DNA from: Kaistia dalseonensis
GTDB taxonomy: Bacteria; Pseudomonadota; Alphaproteobacteria; Rhizobiales; Kaistiaceae
DNA: 64,000 nt
Direction of reading: 5' to 3'
Assembly (NCBI RefSeq): GCF_030814715.1
Contig: NZ_JAUSVO010000001.1
Coordinates: 434,001 to 498,000 of the forward strand
Shown here: positions 45,354-54,848 of the stretch, piece by piece
How positions within the stretch are numbered: the first letter of the stretch is position 1
Layout of the letters: each line of letters opens with the position of its first letter
Program-made: the position numbers and the translations under genes
Notes under the pieces: model-generated
What the model was told of the DNA's origin: nothing
Databases searched by the model: none
The model's input: only the letters and a program-made list of their open reading frames with translations

Positions 45354-45535
45354 CCCAGCCGGGGATCGGCCCGTCGGTCCGCACGGAACGCTCTGCTGTT
45401 GCCGGCATTGGGTTCCCGGATGCGGTGCGCGTCAACTGGACCCGGTGGGGACAGGGAACAAGGCGATTTTTCCAGTTTCTCGCCTTGGCCAACGAAACGG
45501 CAGTCGAGCCCTCAAACCGCCCGCCCGCGATCCAC

Positions 45536-45573
45536 GGAGTTCGCCACCTCCTACCCAGAGGTTGGCGGGCTCT
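45536..45573 (+). terminator. Imperfect hairpin after the amidase gene
   Basis: GAGTTCGCCACCTC and GAGGTTGGCGGGCTC form an imperfect stem (45537-45550 with 45557-45571) followed by TTTC, between converging genes. It is possibly the terminator of the amidase transcript. Confidence 0.45.
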
Positions 45574-45597
45574 TTCATGCCCGGGCCGGCGCGAGCG

Positions 45598-46902
45598 TCA
45601 CAGCCAGACGGCGATTTCCTGGCCGATGGTCAGGTAGCGCATCGGGTCGATCGGCTCGCCATTGATGCGGATTTCGTAATGGAGATGCGGCCCGGTCGAG
45701 CGGCCCGTCGAGCCGACGCGGCCGATCTTGTCGCCGGGGCCGACCTTGTCGCCGTCCTTGACCGTGATGGCCGAGAGATGGCCGTAGCGCGTGATGACGC
45801 CATTGCCATGGTCGATATCGACCATGTTGCCATAGCCGCCCGAGTTCCACTGCGCGGCCACCACGGTGCCGGCTGCGACGGCGCGGGCCGGCGTGCCGTT
45901 TGGGGCCTGGAAGTCGATTCCCGGATGCATGGCGGGACGGCCGAGGAAGGGATCGACGCGGGCGCCGAAGCGGCTGGTGATCGGGGCGTTGCCGAGCGGG
46001 CGCTTGAGCGGCAGGGCGAGCGCGATCTTGCGCGCCATCGCATAGCGCTCGAGCTGGCCCTGCAGCGTCTGGACGCGGAGCTTGAAATCCTGGGCCGAAC
46101 CTTCGGGAAGGGGAATGAAGGGCCCGCCGACATCCTGCGTCGCGAGCGATTTGGGGATCGGCCGGCCGAGCTTCTTCAGCACGGAGGCGATGCGCTCGGT
46201 GCGCTTGGCGAGGCGGTTGCTCATCGTGTCGACGACGGCGACCTGCTGGTTCTCCATGGCGGAGATCTGCTTCTCGATCCGTGCGAGCCCGCCCTCGGAC
46301 AAGGCGGCGCGCGGGGCCGGAGCGATGCTGCCGGTGATGTCGCCGAGCGCGACGTCGGGATTGGCGACCGGCGCGATCGAGGCCTGCGGCTTCAGCGCCT
46401 TGGTCGATACGGGCGGAATGTCGAAGCCGGCGCGGCGGGCCGCTTCGGTCAGCTTCGCCAGCATGTCCTGCCGCTTGCCCAGCGCCTGCTGGCGATCGAG
46501 CAGGATATCGACCTTCTGCGCCACGGTGGCGTGGTCGGCGGCGCGGCTGCTGTTGATCTGGTCGATCTGCTCGCGCAGCGTCGCGATCTTTTCCTCGTAA
46601 TTCTGCTTCTTCAGCGCCTGCGCCTCCAGCTCCTGCTGCTGGCGCAGGGTCTCCTCGCGCGTAGCGGTCACGGTTTTCAGATCGTCGCGGAAGACGAGAT
46701 AGGCGGTCGCGCCGAAATAGAGCGTCAGGAAGAGCAGGACGCAGATGCCGCCGAGCACGATGGTCTGCGGACGGAAATGGATGGCCTGGGTCCGGTCGCC
46801 GCGCTCGATGACCAGCCGCGTCGATCGGCTCCGCACATGGCGCGGCACGGCTTTCGGGCGGCGCGGATCTCTTCGGTGCAAGTCCGGAAGGGGGCTTGGC
46901 AT
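45598..46902 (-). CDS. M23-family (LytM-like) peptidoglycan endopeptidase
   Basis: A 434-residue protein. A basic cytoplasmic N-terminus leads to one membrane helix (about 48-72), then a coiled coil (LRQQQELEAQALKKQNYEEK, about 85-145), a linker, and a C-terminal M23 domain (about 320-425). The zinc ligands His and Asp are in MHPGIDFQAP and the last His in GPHLHYEIR. These enzymes cut peptide cross-bridges or, when degenerate, activate amidases; the ligands here are intact. ATG 46902 has GAGG upstream; GTG 46935 is an alternative. A CtrA-type box precedes the gene. Confidence 0.9.
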   Translation of the reverse strand: MPSPLPDLHRRDPRRPKAVPRHVRSRSTRLVIERGDRTQAIHFRPQTIVLGGICVLLFLTLYFGATAYLVFRDDLKTVTATREETLRQQQELEAQALKKQNYEEKIATLREQIDQINSSRAADHATVAQKVDILLDRQQALGKRQDMLAKLTEAARRAGFDIPPVSTKALKPQASIAPVANPDVALGDITGSIAPAPRAALSEGGLARIEKQISAMENQQVAVVDTMSNRLAKRTERIASVLKKLGRPIPKSLATQDVGGPFIPLPEGSAQDFKLRVQTLQGQLERYAMARKIALALPLKRPLGNAPITSRFGARVDPFLGRPAMHPGIDFQAPNGTPARAVAAGTVVAAQWNSGGYGNMVDIDHGNGVITRYGHLSAITVKDGDKVGPGDKIGRVGSTGRSTGPHLHYEIRINGEPIDPMRYLTIGQEIAVWL

Positions 46903-46977
46903 ACGCGGATAGACCTCGACGACTGCAATGAACACCAGCCCTCGGAGGTGAGGGCCGCGCAGCGATTAGAGGCCCTC

Positions 46978-46996
46978 ATGGTTAAGTCTTGGTTAC
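46978..46996 (-). promoter_or_regulatory. CtrA-type box upstream of the M23 peptidase gene
   Basis: Read on the minus strand, GTAA, seven bases, then TTAACCAT. This matches the full CtrA consensus TTAA-N7-TTAA with one change and the extended CCAT. It lies 76-94 bases before the start codon. CtrA control of cell-wall hydrolases is known in alphaproteobacteria; binding here is inferred. Confidence 0.55.
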
Positions 46997-47021
46997 CCGG
47001 CGCCCGACATGTTGAAGTTAC

Positions 47022-47849
47022 TCAGCGCCCGGCGGGGCGAACGAGCGGGCGGTAGAAGCCGGGCGTCAATCCCGCCTCGGCGCGCGCCGCATCGTTGAAG
47101 GGCGGCTTCAGCGGGCCGCGGAAGTGCTTGATCACGAGCTGGCGGAACAGCGGCTCCGGCGCCACGCCGCGCCGGTCGCACAGGAAGCGGAACCATTTGC
47201 AGCCGAATGCGACATGGCGCCGCTCGTCGCGATAGATGGTGGCGAGGATATCGGCGCTCGCCCTGTCGCCGACCTCGATCATCTTGTCGATCAGGGGCGG
47301 TGTGACGTCGAGCCCGCGCGCCTCCAGCACCAGCGGCAGGATGGCGAGGCGCGCGGAAAGGTCATGCCCGGTCTCCTGCGTCGCCTGCCAGAGCCCGTCA
47401 TGGGCCGGCAGGTCGCCATAGGCGGCACCGAGCTCCTTCAGCCGCGCGGCGAGCAGGGAGAAGTGCTTGGCCTCCTCCAGCCCCACCTGCACCCAATTGT
47501 CGAAGAAGGAGCGCGGCATCGAGGCATGCGCGAAGCGCCCGACCAGGTCCCATGTCAGGTCGACGGCATTCAGCTCGATATGGACGAGCGAATGGATGAG
47601 CGCGATGCGGCCATGCGGGGAGACGGGCGAGCGCTTCGGCAGCTCGCGCGGCGGCACCAGGAGCGGACGTTCCGGCCGGCCGGGCCGATCGGGCATGATG
47701 CCGTCATTCGGGCCGGTCGCGAGCGACAGGCGGCGGCCGAACCAGGCCTTGGCGGTCGCGAAGGCGAGTTCGACCTTTTCATCGAGATCGGCGGCCGCGA
47801 CAATGCGCGAGGCCGCAGCCGCGAGGCTCGCCGGTGGCTTTGCAGACAT
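47022..47849 (-). CDS. DUF455 family ferritin-like protein
   Basis: A 275-residue protein related to ferritin-like diiron four-helix bundles. Candidate metal ligands are Glu/His in HSLVHIELNAVDLTWD (about 86-101), Glu/His in EEAKHFSLL (about 124-132), Glu in VLEARGLD and Glu/His in YRDERRHVAFG (about 207-217), the ExxH arrangement of the family. No reaction is established for DUF455. It lies downstream of the peroxiredoxin gene on the same strand (59 bases) and could share its transcript. Confidence 0.85.
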   Translation of the reverse strand: MSAKPPASLAAAASRIVAAADLDEKVELAFATAKAWFGRRLSLATGPNDGIMPDRPGRPERPLLVPPRELPKRSPVSPHGRIALIHSLVHIELNAVDLTWDLVGRFAHASMPRSFFDNWVQVGLEEAKHFSLLAARLKELGAAYGDLPAHDGLWQATQETGHDLSARLAILPLVLEARGLDVTPPLIDKMIEVGDRASADILATIYRDERRHVAFGCKWFRFLCDRRGVAPEPLFRQLVIKHFRGPLKPPFNDAARAEAGLTPGFYRPLVRPAGR

Positions 47850-47908
47850 GGGTCTATCGGCCGGGCATGAGTGTCAGTCGCACATCGTCCATCCGGCCGC
47901 CGTCGTGA

Positions 47909-48376
47909 TCAGAGCGCCTGCGCGGCGGCGAGCACCTCGGCAACATGGCCGGCGACCTTCACCTTTTGCCAGACCCGCGCGATCGTGCCGTCGGCGTCGA
48001 TGAGATAGGTGGTGCGGACGACGCCCATGTATTTCTTGCCATACATGGATTTCTCCTGCCACACGCCATAGGCCTCGAGCATGGCCTTGTCGACGTCGGC
48101 CGCGAGGTCGATCGTCAGCGCGTGCTTCTTCTTGAACTTGTCGTGCGAGGCGACCGAATCGGGCGAGACACCTATGACGATGGCGCCCGCGGCCTCGAAG
48201 GCGGCCTTGCGCGCGGAGAAATCGATGGCCTCGGTCGTGCAGCCGGACGTGTCGTCCTTCGGGTAGAAATAGAGCACGACTTTCTTGCCCTTCAGATCGG
48301 CAAGGCCAACATTGCCGCCACCATCCCTCGGAAGCAGGAAATCCGGTGCCTTCGAGCCCGCTTCGAGCACGGCCAT
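47909..48376 (-). CDS. bcp: Thiol peroxidase, Bcp/PrxQ type
   Basis: A 155-residue peroxiredoxin that reduces hydrogen peroxide and organic peroxides. The peroxidatic Cys46 lies in YPKDDTSGCTTEA; the position five residues later, where many PrxQ proteins have the resolving Cys, is Ile, so this is the one-Cys variant needing an external thiol. ATG 48376 has AAGGAAGG just upstream and gives the normal 155-residue length; ATG 48418 would add 14 residues. Confidence 0.92.
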   Translation of the reverse strand: MAVLEAGSKAPDFLLPRDGGGNVGLADLKGKKVVLYFYPKDDTSGCTTEAIDFSARKAAFEAAGAIVIGVSPDSVASHDKFKKKHALTIDLAADVDKAMLEAYGVWQEKSMYGKKYMGVVRTTYLIDADGTIARVWQKVKVAGHVAEVLAAAQAL

Positions 48377-48576
48377 CCGCGCCTTCCTTTCGTCGTGTTT
48401 GTCTGGCTTCAAGAACATAATTAACGAAGAATTTTCAAGAGGGGCTTGGCGAGGCCGGCGATTCCGGGTCCTATCGCCGTCGGTCGGATCGAACCGAGGC
48501 GCCACGCGAGGAGACGGCCGATCAATCCATACCGCCCATGCCTTTGGTCGGACGCAAGGGGTGTTGACGGCTGACG

Positions 48577-51500
48577 ATGCGCCTTAACGAGTATCCATCG
48601 GCGCGTGCCCACCGCCCGCTTTACGACAAACCGCCGCGTCGCACACCGATTTGGTTGCGCATGACGCTGCGCATGTTTGGCGTGGTGGCGCTGTTTGCGC
48701 TCGTGGCTTTCGGCGCGCTCGTCATGATCGTCGCCTCGGGCCCGATCCAGCTGAACGCGCTCAGGGACCGTGTCGTGGCGGCGATGAGCGAGCGGCTCGG
48801 GCCGGGCTATGTCGTGCGTGTCGGCGGCGCCTCGATCGATGTCGATCCGGTGCTCGGCCTGATCGCACAGATCGACGAGATCACGGTACGCGACAGCGAC
48901 AGGACCGTGGTGGCGCGCGTGCCGGCGATCCGACTCGCCATCGATCCGCTCTCGCTCGCCCGGCTTCGTGTCGATGTCCGCACCATCGAAGTGTCCGAAC
49001 CCGAAATCTCGCTCGTGCGCGATCGCAGCGGCAGCATCTATCTCGGCACCTCGGAAACGCTGCGCCGGCCGCCTGCGCCGATCGAGGCGGCCGCCACACC
49101 CTCCGCCCCACCGGCTGACACCAAGCCGGTCGGCCCCGATGGTGGCTTCCCGGATCTCCTGACGGCGCTGCATACGCTCGACGGCGGATTGGAGCCCTTG
49201 ATCGAGCTGGCGCTCGAGCGGAATTTCGAGCGCCTGTCGATCGACGCCGCCACGATCCGTGTCTGGGACGCAGCCCGGCTGCAGCAGCGTGTCTTCGCCC
49301 ATTCGGACCTGGCCATCAATGTCGACCCCAGGACGGAGGCGCTGAAGGCGAGCTTCAACACCTCGGGCTATATGGGGCGCTGGGGCCTGCTGGCGGAGCG
49401 CACGGTCGACGAGCAGACGCGCGGCCGCACGCTGACGCTGGCCTTCTCGCAGCTGACGCTGGCCGACCTCAATCCCAATTTCGGCGATCCGGCGAGCCTG
49501 CTCTCCTCCGACGTTCCCGTCTTCGGCCGCGCCACGGTGCGCTTCGGCGAGAAGGGCGATGTCGAGGACGCCACGATGCGGATCGATCTCGGCGCCGGCA
49601 ACATCATTTCGGGCTTCAGCCGCGATACGGTGCTGCTCGACGAAGCCACGATCCGCCTGCACTGGGACATGGCGAAGCGCGCGGTGATCATCGAGCCGTC
49701 CTCGTTCTTCTTCGGCGATACGCGCGGCGTGGTGACGGGGGTGGTCAAGCCGATCACCGATATCGCCGATGGCCGCTATTCCTTCTCGCTCGAAAGCCAG
49801 AATTCGATCCTCGCGGCCCGCGACGCCAACGCCCCGCCGATCGTCGCCGACCGGATCGCGCTCGCCGGCACGGCCGATTTCCCCGGCAAGCGGATCGACT
49901 TCACCGATGCCGTGCTGACCTCGCAGGCGGGCTCCATCGCGGCTGCCGGCACGCTCGGCCTCGAGGGTCCGACGCCCTCGCTCGCCATGGCGGCCTCGTT
50001 CACGCCGATGTCGATCTCGACCTTCAAGCAGATGTGGCCGCCCTTCCTGGCCGGGCCGGCGCGCAAATGGGTCATGGACCATGTGACCGATGGACGGATC
50101 GAGGCCGGCCGTTTCGAGGCCTCTATCCCCGGCGGCGTGCTGTGGACCGGCGAGCGGGTCCAGATGCCGGAAGATTACATGCGGCTCGATGCGCGCCTCG
50201 CCGGCGTCTCCTTCACGACGGTCGGCACCATTCCCCCGATCATCAATGCCAGCGGCAACGCCGTTCTCGCCGGCTCGACGTTCGGCATCGACATGGATGG
50301 TGGCCAGGTCATCACGCCCTCGGGCAAGACGGTCCAGGTGACGGCGGGCGCATTCGCGGTCGGCAATACCGCCCAGGTCATCGCCGAGGGGCAGGTCGAA
50401 TTGCAGCTCGAAGGCGATATCGGGGCGCTGGCCGAGATCGGCAATGCCGATCCGATCTTCGCCCTGCGCGACCGCTCGATCGATCCGGCCGATCTGTCGG
50501 GCAAGGGCCGCGCCAGCCTTTCGATCAAGATCCCGATGAAGCCGGGTCTGTTGCCCGACGATGTCGACTGGCGTCTCAGCCTGATCACGACCGATTTCGC
50601 GAGCAGCGCGCCGATCGACGGCCGGATGATCAAGAAGGGCATGTTCGACATCAAGGCGGACCAGGACCAGCTCACCATCAACGGCAAGGCCACCATCAAC
50701 GGCGTGCCGGCCTCGATCAATCTGGTCCAGCCGCTCGGCGACCATGATGGCGACGGCGAGACGGAGGCGGGAAGCCGCAAGGTCAGCCTGAGCCTCGACG
50801 CGAGGGCGCGCCAGCAACTCGGCATCGGCCTCGACAATGTGCTGGGCGGTACCGTCGGCGCGGCGATCAGCGACCTGCCGGACGGCAAGAAAGGCCAGCA
50901 TTACGAACTCGACCTGAAGCAGGCGCGGCTGACGCTGCCGGCGGTCGGATGGTCGAAGGGCATCGGCGTTCCGGCCAAGCTCGCCTTCGACCTGCTGCAG
51001 CACGATGGCGGCTTCTCGATCGACAATATGGTGGCGAGCGGCGACGGTTTCGGGCTCAAGGGCAGCGCCGAGCTGGACGGCAAATATGGCCTCGTCTCCG
51101 CCGATCTCGAGCATCTGGCGCTCAGGAAGGGCGACGACGTCTCGGTCAAGCTGGCGCGCAAGGGCAATGGCTATGCGATCACCGCGCGCGGCTCGTCCTT
51201 CGACGTGCGCGGGCTGATCGCGCAATACAAGTCCGGCAATACCAGCAGCACCGACGGCGCGGCCGATCTCTCCATCGACGCCAAGATCGACACGCTGATC
51301 GGTTTCAACCAGGCGACGCTGAGCGGTTCCAGCATCCTGGTCCGGACGCAGTCCGGCACGGTGCAGAAGGCGACGCTGGACGGGATCCTGCCGCAGGGCG
51401 GCGTCTCGATGAACTATAGCGACACCGGTAACGCCGCCGAATTGTCGCTGACCTCGGCCGATACGGGCGGGCTCTTCCGCTTCGTCGATCTCTACCGGCG

Positions 51501-52029
51501 GATCATGGGCGGCGATCTCTCGCTCACCGGCAAGCGCGATGGTCCGTCGAGCCCGTTCGTCGGCGTATTCGACGTGACGCAATTCGCGATCGTCGGCGAG
51601 GAATCGATGCGCCGCCTCGTCTCGGCCACCAACGGGACGGGCGAGGGCGCGACGCCCACCGGCGTCAATCCCGACAATGTGCCCTTCGGGCGCATGCGGC
51701 TCGATTATACGAAGCGCGGGCCGATCATCGTGATCGAGGATGCCGTGCTGCGCGGCGCTTCGGTCGGCTCCACCTTCAGCGGCACCATCGACCTCGCCAA
51801 GCAGTTCGTGTCGCTGGCCGGCACCTATCTGCCGGCCTACGCCTTCAACAACCTGTTCGGCCGCCTGCCGCTGATCGGCCTCGCGCTCGGCGGCGGCAGC
51901 AAGGGGGGGCTATTCGGCGTGACCTTCAAGGTCGAGGGCCCGGCGACCGGGCCCAGCCTGACCGTGAACCCGCTCTCGCTGATCACGCCCGGCATCTTCC
52001 GCAAGATCTTCGAGTTCCCGGTGAACTGA
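48577..52029 (+). CDS. Large AsmA-like/YhdP-type envelope protein (DUF3971)
   Basis: An 1150-residue protein with one N-terminal membrane helix (about 30-53) and a very long periplasmic region. IDPLSLARLRVDVRTIEVSEPEIS near 110-150 is typical of AsmA-family N-termini, and the C-terminal third (GSTFSGTIDLAKQFVSLAGTY then LPAYAFNNLFGRLP) matches the AsmA_2-like domain of YhdP/TamB-type proteins. These form long hydrophobic grooves that carry phospholipids between the membranes. The specific cargo is not known here. It is divergent from bcp and convergent with tyrS. Confidence 0.85.
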   Translation: MRLNEYPSARAHRPLYDKPPRRTPIWLRMTLRMFGVVALFALVAFGALVMIVASGPIQLNALRDRVVAAMSERLGPGYVVRVGGASIDVDPVLGLIAQIDEITVRDSDRTVVARVPAIRLAIDPLSLARLRVDVRTIEVSEPEISLVRDRSGSIYLGTSETLRRPPAPIEAAATPSAPPADTKPVGPDGGFPDLLTALHTLDGGLEPLIELALERNFERLSIDAATIRVWDAARLQQRVFAHSDLAINVDPRTEALKASFNTSGYMGRWGLLAERTVDEQTRGRTLTLAFSQLTLADLNPNFGDPASLLSSDVPVFGRATVRFGEKGDVEDATMRIDLGAGNIISGFSRDTVLLDEATIRLHWDMAKRAVIIEPSSFFFGDTRGVVTGVVKPITDIADGRYSFSLESQNSILAARDANAPPIVADRIALAGTADFPGKRIDFTDAVLTSQAGSIAAAGTLGLEGPTPSLAMAASFTPMSISTFKQMWPPFLAGPARKWVMDHVTDGRIEAGRFEASIPGGVLWTGERVQMPEDYMRLDARLAGVSFTTVGTIPPIINASGNAVLAGSTFGIDMDGGQVITPSGKTVQVTAGAFAVGNTAQVIAEGQVELQLEGDIGALAEIGNADPIFALRDRSIDPADLSGKGRASLSIKIPMKPGLLPDDVDWRLSLITTDFASSAPIDGRMIKKGMFDIKADQDQLTINGKATINGVPASINLVQPLGDHDGDGETEAGSRKVSLSLDARARQQLGIGLDNVLGGTVGAAISDLPDGKKGQHYELDLKQARLTLPAVGWSKGIGVPAKLAFDLLQHDGGFSIDNMVASGDGFGLKGSAELDGKYGLVSADLEHLALRKGDDVSVKLARKGNGYAITARGSSFDVRGLIAQYKSGNTSSTDGAADLSIDAKIDTLIGFNQATLSGSSILVRTQSGTVQKATLDGILPQGGVSMNYSDTGNAAELSLTSADTGGLFRFVDLYRRIMGGDLSLTGKRDGPSSPFVGVFDVTQFAIVGEESMRRLVSATNGTGEGATPTGVNPDNVPFGRMRLDYTKRGPIIVIEDAVLRGASVGSTFSGTIDLAKQFVSLAGTYLPAYAFNNLFGRLPLIGLALGGGSKGGLFGVTFKVEGPATGPSLTVNPLSLITPGIFRKIFEFPVN

Positions 52030-52048
52030 AGGCGGACCGGGCGTCGCG

Positions 52049-53302
52049 TCAGCTCGGGCGGACGAGGACGTGCTTCTTGCGGCCGAGCGAGAGCTTGACC
52101 ACGCCCTCGGGCGTCAGCAGGGCAGGGCCGATCAGCAGCTTCTCGTCGGTCACGGCCGCGTCGTTGACGCGGAGGCCGCCGCCCTTGATCTGGCGTCGCG
52201 CCTCGCCGTTCGAGGCGACGAGGCCGCTCTGAACGAAGAGCGACAACACGCCGATGCCCTCCAGGAATTCCGACGCCGCGATCTCGATCGTCGGCAGGCT
52301 CTCAGCCAGAGCGCCTTCCTCGAAGGTGCGGCGCGCGGTCTCGGCCGATTCCTCGGCGGCGGCGCGGCCATGGAGGAGGGCGGTCGCCTCGGTCGCGAGG
52401 ATCTTCTTCGCCTCATTGATCTCCGAGCCGCCGAGCCTTTCCAGCCGCGCGATCTCATCCATCGGCAGCGTGGTGAAGCGCTTCAGGAAGCGGATGACGT
52501 CGGCATCCTCGGTATTGCGCCAGTACTGCCAGAAGTCATAGGGGCTGAACATGTCGGCGTTGAGCCAGACCGCGCCCTGCGCCGTCTTGCCCATCTTGGC
52601 GCCGGAGGCGGTCGTGAGCAGCGGCGTCGTCAGCGCATGAAGCTGGTGCGTGCCCATGCGGCGGCCGAGATCGACGCCGTTGACGATGTTGCCCCACTGA
52701 TCCGAGCCGCCCATCTGCAGGTTGCAGCCGGTGCGGCGGGCGAGCTCGGCATAGTCATAGGACTGGCAGACCATGTAGTTGAACTCGATGAAGCTCATTT
52801 CCTGCTCGCGCTCGAGCCGGAGTTTGACCGAATCCATGGTCAGCATGCGGTTGACCGAGAAATGGCGGCCAACCTCGCGCAGCATCTCGATATAGCCGAG
52901 CTTCAAGAGCCAGTCGGCATTGTCGACCATGATCGCGTCCGTCGGCCCGTCGCCGAAGGTGAGCACCTTGGAGAACACGCCCTTGATGCTGGCCTTGTTG
53001 GCCTCGATCTCCTCGACCGTGCGCATCGGGCGGGATTCGTCCTTGCCCGAGGGGTCGCCGACCATGGTGGTGCCGCCGCCCATCAGTGTGATCGGCTTGT
53101 TGCCGCTCTGCTGCAGCCAGTAGAGCAGCATCATGGTCAGGAAGTTGCCGATATGGAGCGAGGGCGCCGTGCAGTCATAGCCGACATAGCCGATCGCCTT
53201 CCCCTGCGCGGCGAGCGCGTCGAGGCTCTCGAAATCCGAGCATTGGTGGATGAAGCCACGCTCGTTCAGGGTGTTCAGGAAATCGGACTTGTAGGCGGTC
53301 AT
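52049..53302 (-). CDS. tyrS: Tyrosyl-tRNA synthetase
   Basis: A 417-residue class I aminoacyl-tRNA synthetase. The HIGH motif is HIGN (residues 50-53), preceded by GYDCTAPSL; tyrosine binding uses [26 protein letters not shown]; the KMSKS loop is KMGKT. A C-terminal S4 RNA-binding domain ([22 protein letters not shown], about 350-417) binds the tRNA. It follows the DAHP synthase gene on the same strand after 94 bases. No tRNA-sensing leader was seen directly before tyrS, so the aromatic attenuator upstream of DAHP synthase may influence it by read-through. Confidence 0.96.
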   Translation of the reverse strand: MTAYKSDFLNTLNERGFIHQCSDFESLDALAAQGKAIGYVGYDCTAPSLHIGNFLTMMLLYWLQQSGNKPITLMGGGTTMVGDPSGKDESRPMRTVEEIEANKASIKGVFSKVLTFGDGPTDAIMVDNADWLLKLGYIEMLREVGRHFSVNRMLTMDSVKLRLEREQEMSFIEFNYMVCQSYDYAELARRTGCNLQMGGSDQWGNIVNGVDLGRRMGTHQLHALTTPLLTTASGAKMGKTAQGAVWLNADMFSPYDFWQYWRNTEDADVIRFLKRFTTLPMDEIARLERLGGSEINEAKKILATEATALLHGRAAAEESAETARRTFEEGALAESLPTIEIAASEFLEGIGVLSLFVQSGLVASNGEARRQIKGGGLRVNDAAVTDEKLLIGPALLTPEGVVKLSLGRKKHVLVRPS

Positions 53303-53396
53303 GGCGGAAAAGGTCCTTGGACGGCGATTTGGCACGCTGTTTAGCAGCCGGGACGGCAAATTCCATCCCGGTTCGATGTCGAAGCGGCGGCGTTCT

Positions 53397-54497
53397 TCAG
53401 CCGTTCGCGGCCAGTAGCTGCGGGTCGAGGCTGCGCGAGGCGATCACCGCGCGCCGTCCGGACACGGCTTCGGCCAACCGCTCCAGCACCGCGACCGAGC
53501 TCTCCCAGTCGATGCAGCCATCGGTGATGCTCTGCCCGTAGACGAGCGGCTTGCCGGGCACGAGGTCCTGGCGCCCCGCGACGAGATTGCTTTCCACCAT
53601 GACGCCCATGATCCGGTCGTCGCCGGCCTCGAGCTGGCGGGCAATGTCGTCCACGACGAGCGGCTGGTTCTCCGGCTTCTTCGACGAATTGGCATGGCTC
53701 GCATCGATCATGATGCTGGGATTGAGCCCGGCCTTCGCGACTTCCCGCGACGCCGCATCGACGCTCGCCGCGTCATAGTTCGGCGCCTTGCCGCCGCGCA
53801 GGATGATGTGGCAATCGCCATTGCCGGCCGTCGCGGCGATCGCCGAGCGGCCGTTCTTGGTCACGGCCAGGAAATGATGCGGCTGCGAGGCCGAGAGCAC
53901 CGCGTCGACCGCGATCTTCACATTGCCGTCGGTGCCGTTCTTGAAGCCGACCGGGCAGGAGAGGCCCGAGGCGAGTTCGCGATGAACCTGGCTTTCCGTC
54001 GTCCGCGCGCCGATCGCGCCCCAGCCGACGAGGTCGGCGAAATATTGCGGGGTCGTCATGTCGAGGAACTCGCAGCCCGCTGGCAGGCCGAGATCGTTGA
54101 TCTCGAGCAGCAGCTTGCGCGCGAGGCGCAGGCCCTTGTTGATGTCGAACGAGCCGTCGAGGTCCGGGTCGTTGATCAGGCCCTTCCAGCCGACCGTCGT
54201 GCGCGGCTTCTCGAAATAGACGCGCATCACGATCTCGAGCCGGTCGCCGAGCCGCTCGCGCAGCGGCACCAGCCGCTTGGCGTATTCGATCGCCGCGGCG
54301 GGATCGTGGATCGAGCAGGGGCCGATGATGACGACGAGGCGGTCATCGGTGCCCTGGAGGATGTCGTGAATGGCGCCGCGCGCCCTGGTCACGGTCGCGC
54401 TCGCCGCATCGGTGCGGACGAATTCGGCCATGATCTCGGCGGGCGTGCTCAATTCATGGATTTCGAGGATGCGGAGGTCGTCTGTTGTATCAGGCAC
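53397..54497 (-). CDS. aroG: 3-deoxy-7-phosphoheptulonate (DAHP) synthase, class I
   Basis: A 366-residue class I (AroF/G/H-type) enzyme that joins phosphoenolpyruvate and erythrose 4-phosphate, the entry step of aromatic synthesis. IGPCSIHDP holds the metal-binding Cys, [21 protein letters not shown] binds PEP, KNGTDG follows, and [18 protein letters not shown] and GVMVESNL carry the remaining metal ligands. GTG 54497 is taken as start because AAGGAA stands about ten bases before it and the product then has family length; the frame is open to 54644 but runs through the attenuator. The isozyme letter is not certain. Expression is probably set by the upstream aromatic leader. Confidence 0.93.
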   Translation of the reverse strand: MPDTTDDLRILEIHELSTPAEIMAEFVRTDAASATVTRARGAIHDILQGTDDRLVVIIGPCSIHDPAAAIEYAKRLVPLRERLGDRLEIVMRVYFEKPRTTVGWKGLINDPDLDGSFDINKGLRLARKLLLEINDLGLPAGCEFLDMTTPQYFADLVGWGAIGARTTESQVHRELASGLSCPVGFKNGTDGNVKIAVDAVLSASQPHHFLAVTKNGRSAIAATAGNGDCHIILRGGKAPNYDAASVDAASREVAKAGLNPSIMIDASHANSSKKPENQPLVVDDIARQLEAGDDRIMGVMVESNLVAGRQDLVPGKPLVYGQSITDGCIDWESSVAVLERLAEAVSGRRAVIASRSLDPQLLAANG

Positions 54498-54533
54498 GGT
54501 CGGGTTCCTTGGGGTTGGCCCTCCCGGCGGCAT

Positions 54534-54562
54534 AAAAAAAGCCGCCAAGGAGCTTGGCGGCT
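54534..54562 (-). terminator. Attenuator terminator in the DAHP synthase leader
   Basis: On the minus strand AGCCGCCAAG (54562-54553) pairs perfectly with CTTGGCGGCT (54549-54540), loop CTC, followed by seven Ts. It ends 37 bases before the GTG of DAHP synthase and after the leader stop codon, so it is a premature terminator inside the leader transcript. Confidence 0.85.
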
Positions 54563-54589
54563 GTCGGGATGATCTTGCTCGGTTTTTCT

Positions 54590-54673
54590 TTAAGTCGAGC
54601 GCGCCCCTACCTCCGCCAAAGGCATCGGATAGCCATAAAACCAAAAGTAATACGGGGCGGAAGCACGGATCAT
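54590..54673 (-). CDS. Aromatic leader peptide of the DAHP synthase attenuator
   Basis: A 27-codon open frame, ATG 54673 to TAA 54590, beginning MIRASAP and then YYFWFYGY (codons 8-15), where seven of eight residues are Tyr, Phe or Trp. Ribosome stalling on these codons would sense charging of all three aromatic tRNAs. Codons 18-21 contain TTTGGCGG (54620-54613), which can pair with CCGCCAAG of the terminator's first arm (with one G-U pair) and so prevent termination. The 27-base gap to the terminator arm fits transcription attenuation. The run, the competing arms and the gene behind it agree with one another. Confidence 0.85.
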   Translation of the reverse strand: MIRASAPYYFWFYGYPMPLAEVGARST

Positions 54674-54848
54674 GAGCCGCATATAGATCAGGCCGCGGCG
54701 TTTGTCACGTCCCGCGTGCAATGCTCGTCATGGGCCGGCCGGCCATGGTGCAGCGGCGACACAGTCTGGTCCTCCCCCGTGAAAACCGCTATCCCGGCTT
54801 TCGGCGTCCTGCCCTGAGGGCGCGCAGAGCGGGAGCCGGGGACGAGCG

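Noticed and set aside
54498-54644. N-terminal extension of DAHP synthase to 54644
   Set aside because: It would translate the attenuator hairpin and overlap the aromatic leader peptide. The GTG at 54497 has a ribosome-binding site and gives the family length.
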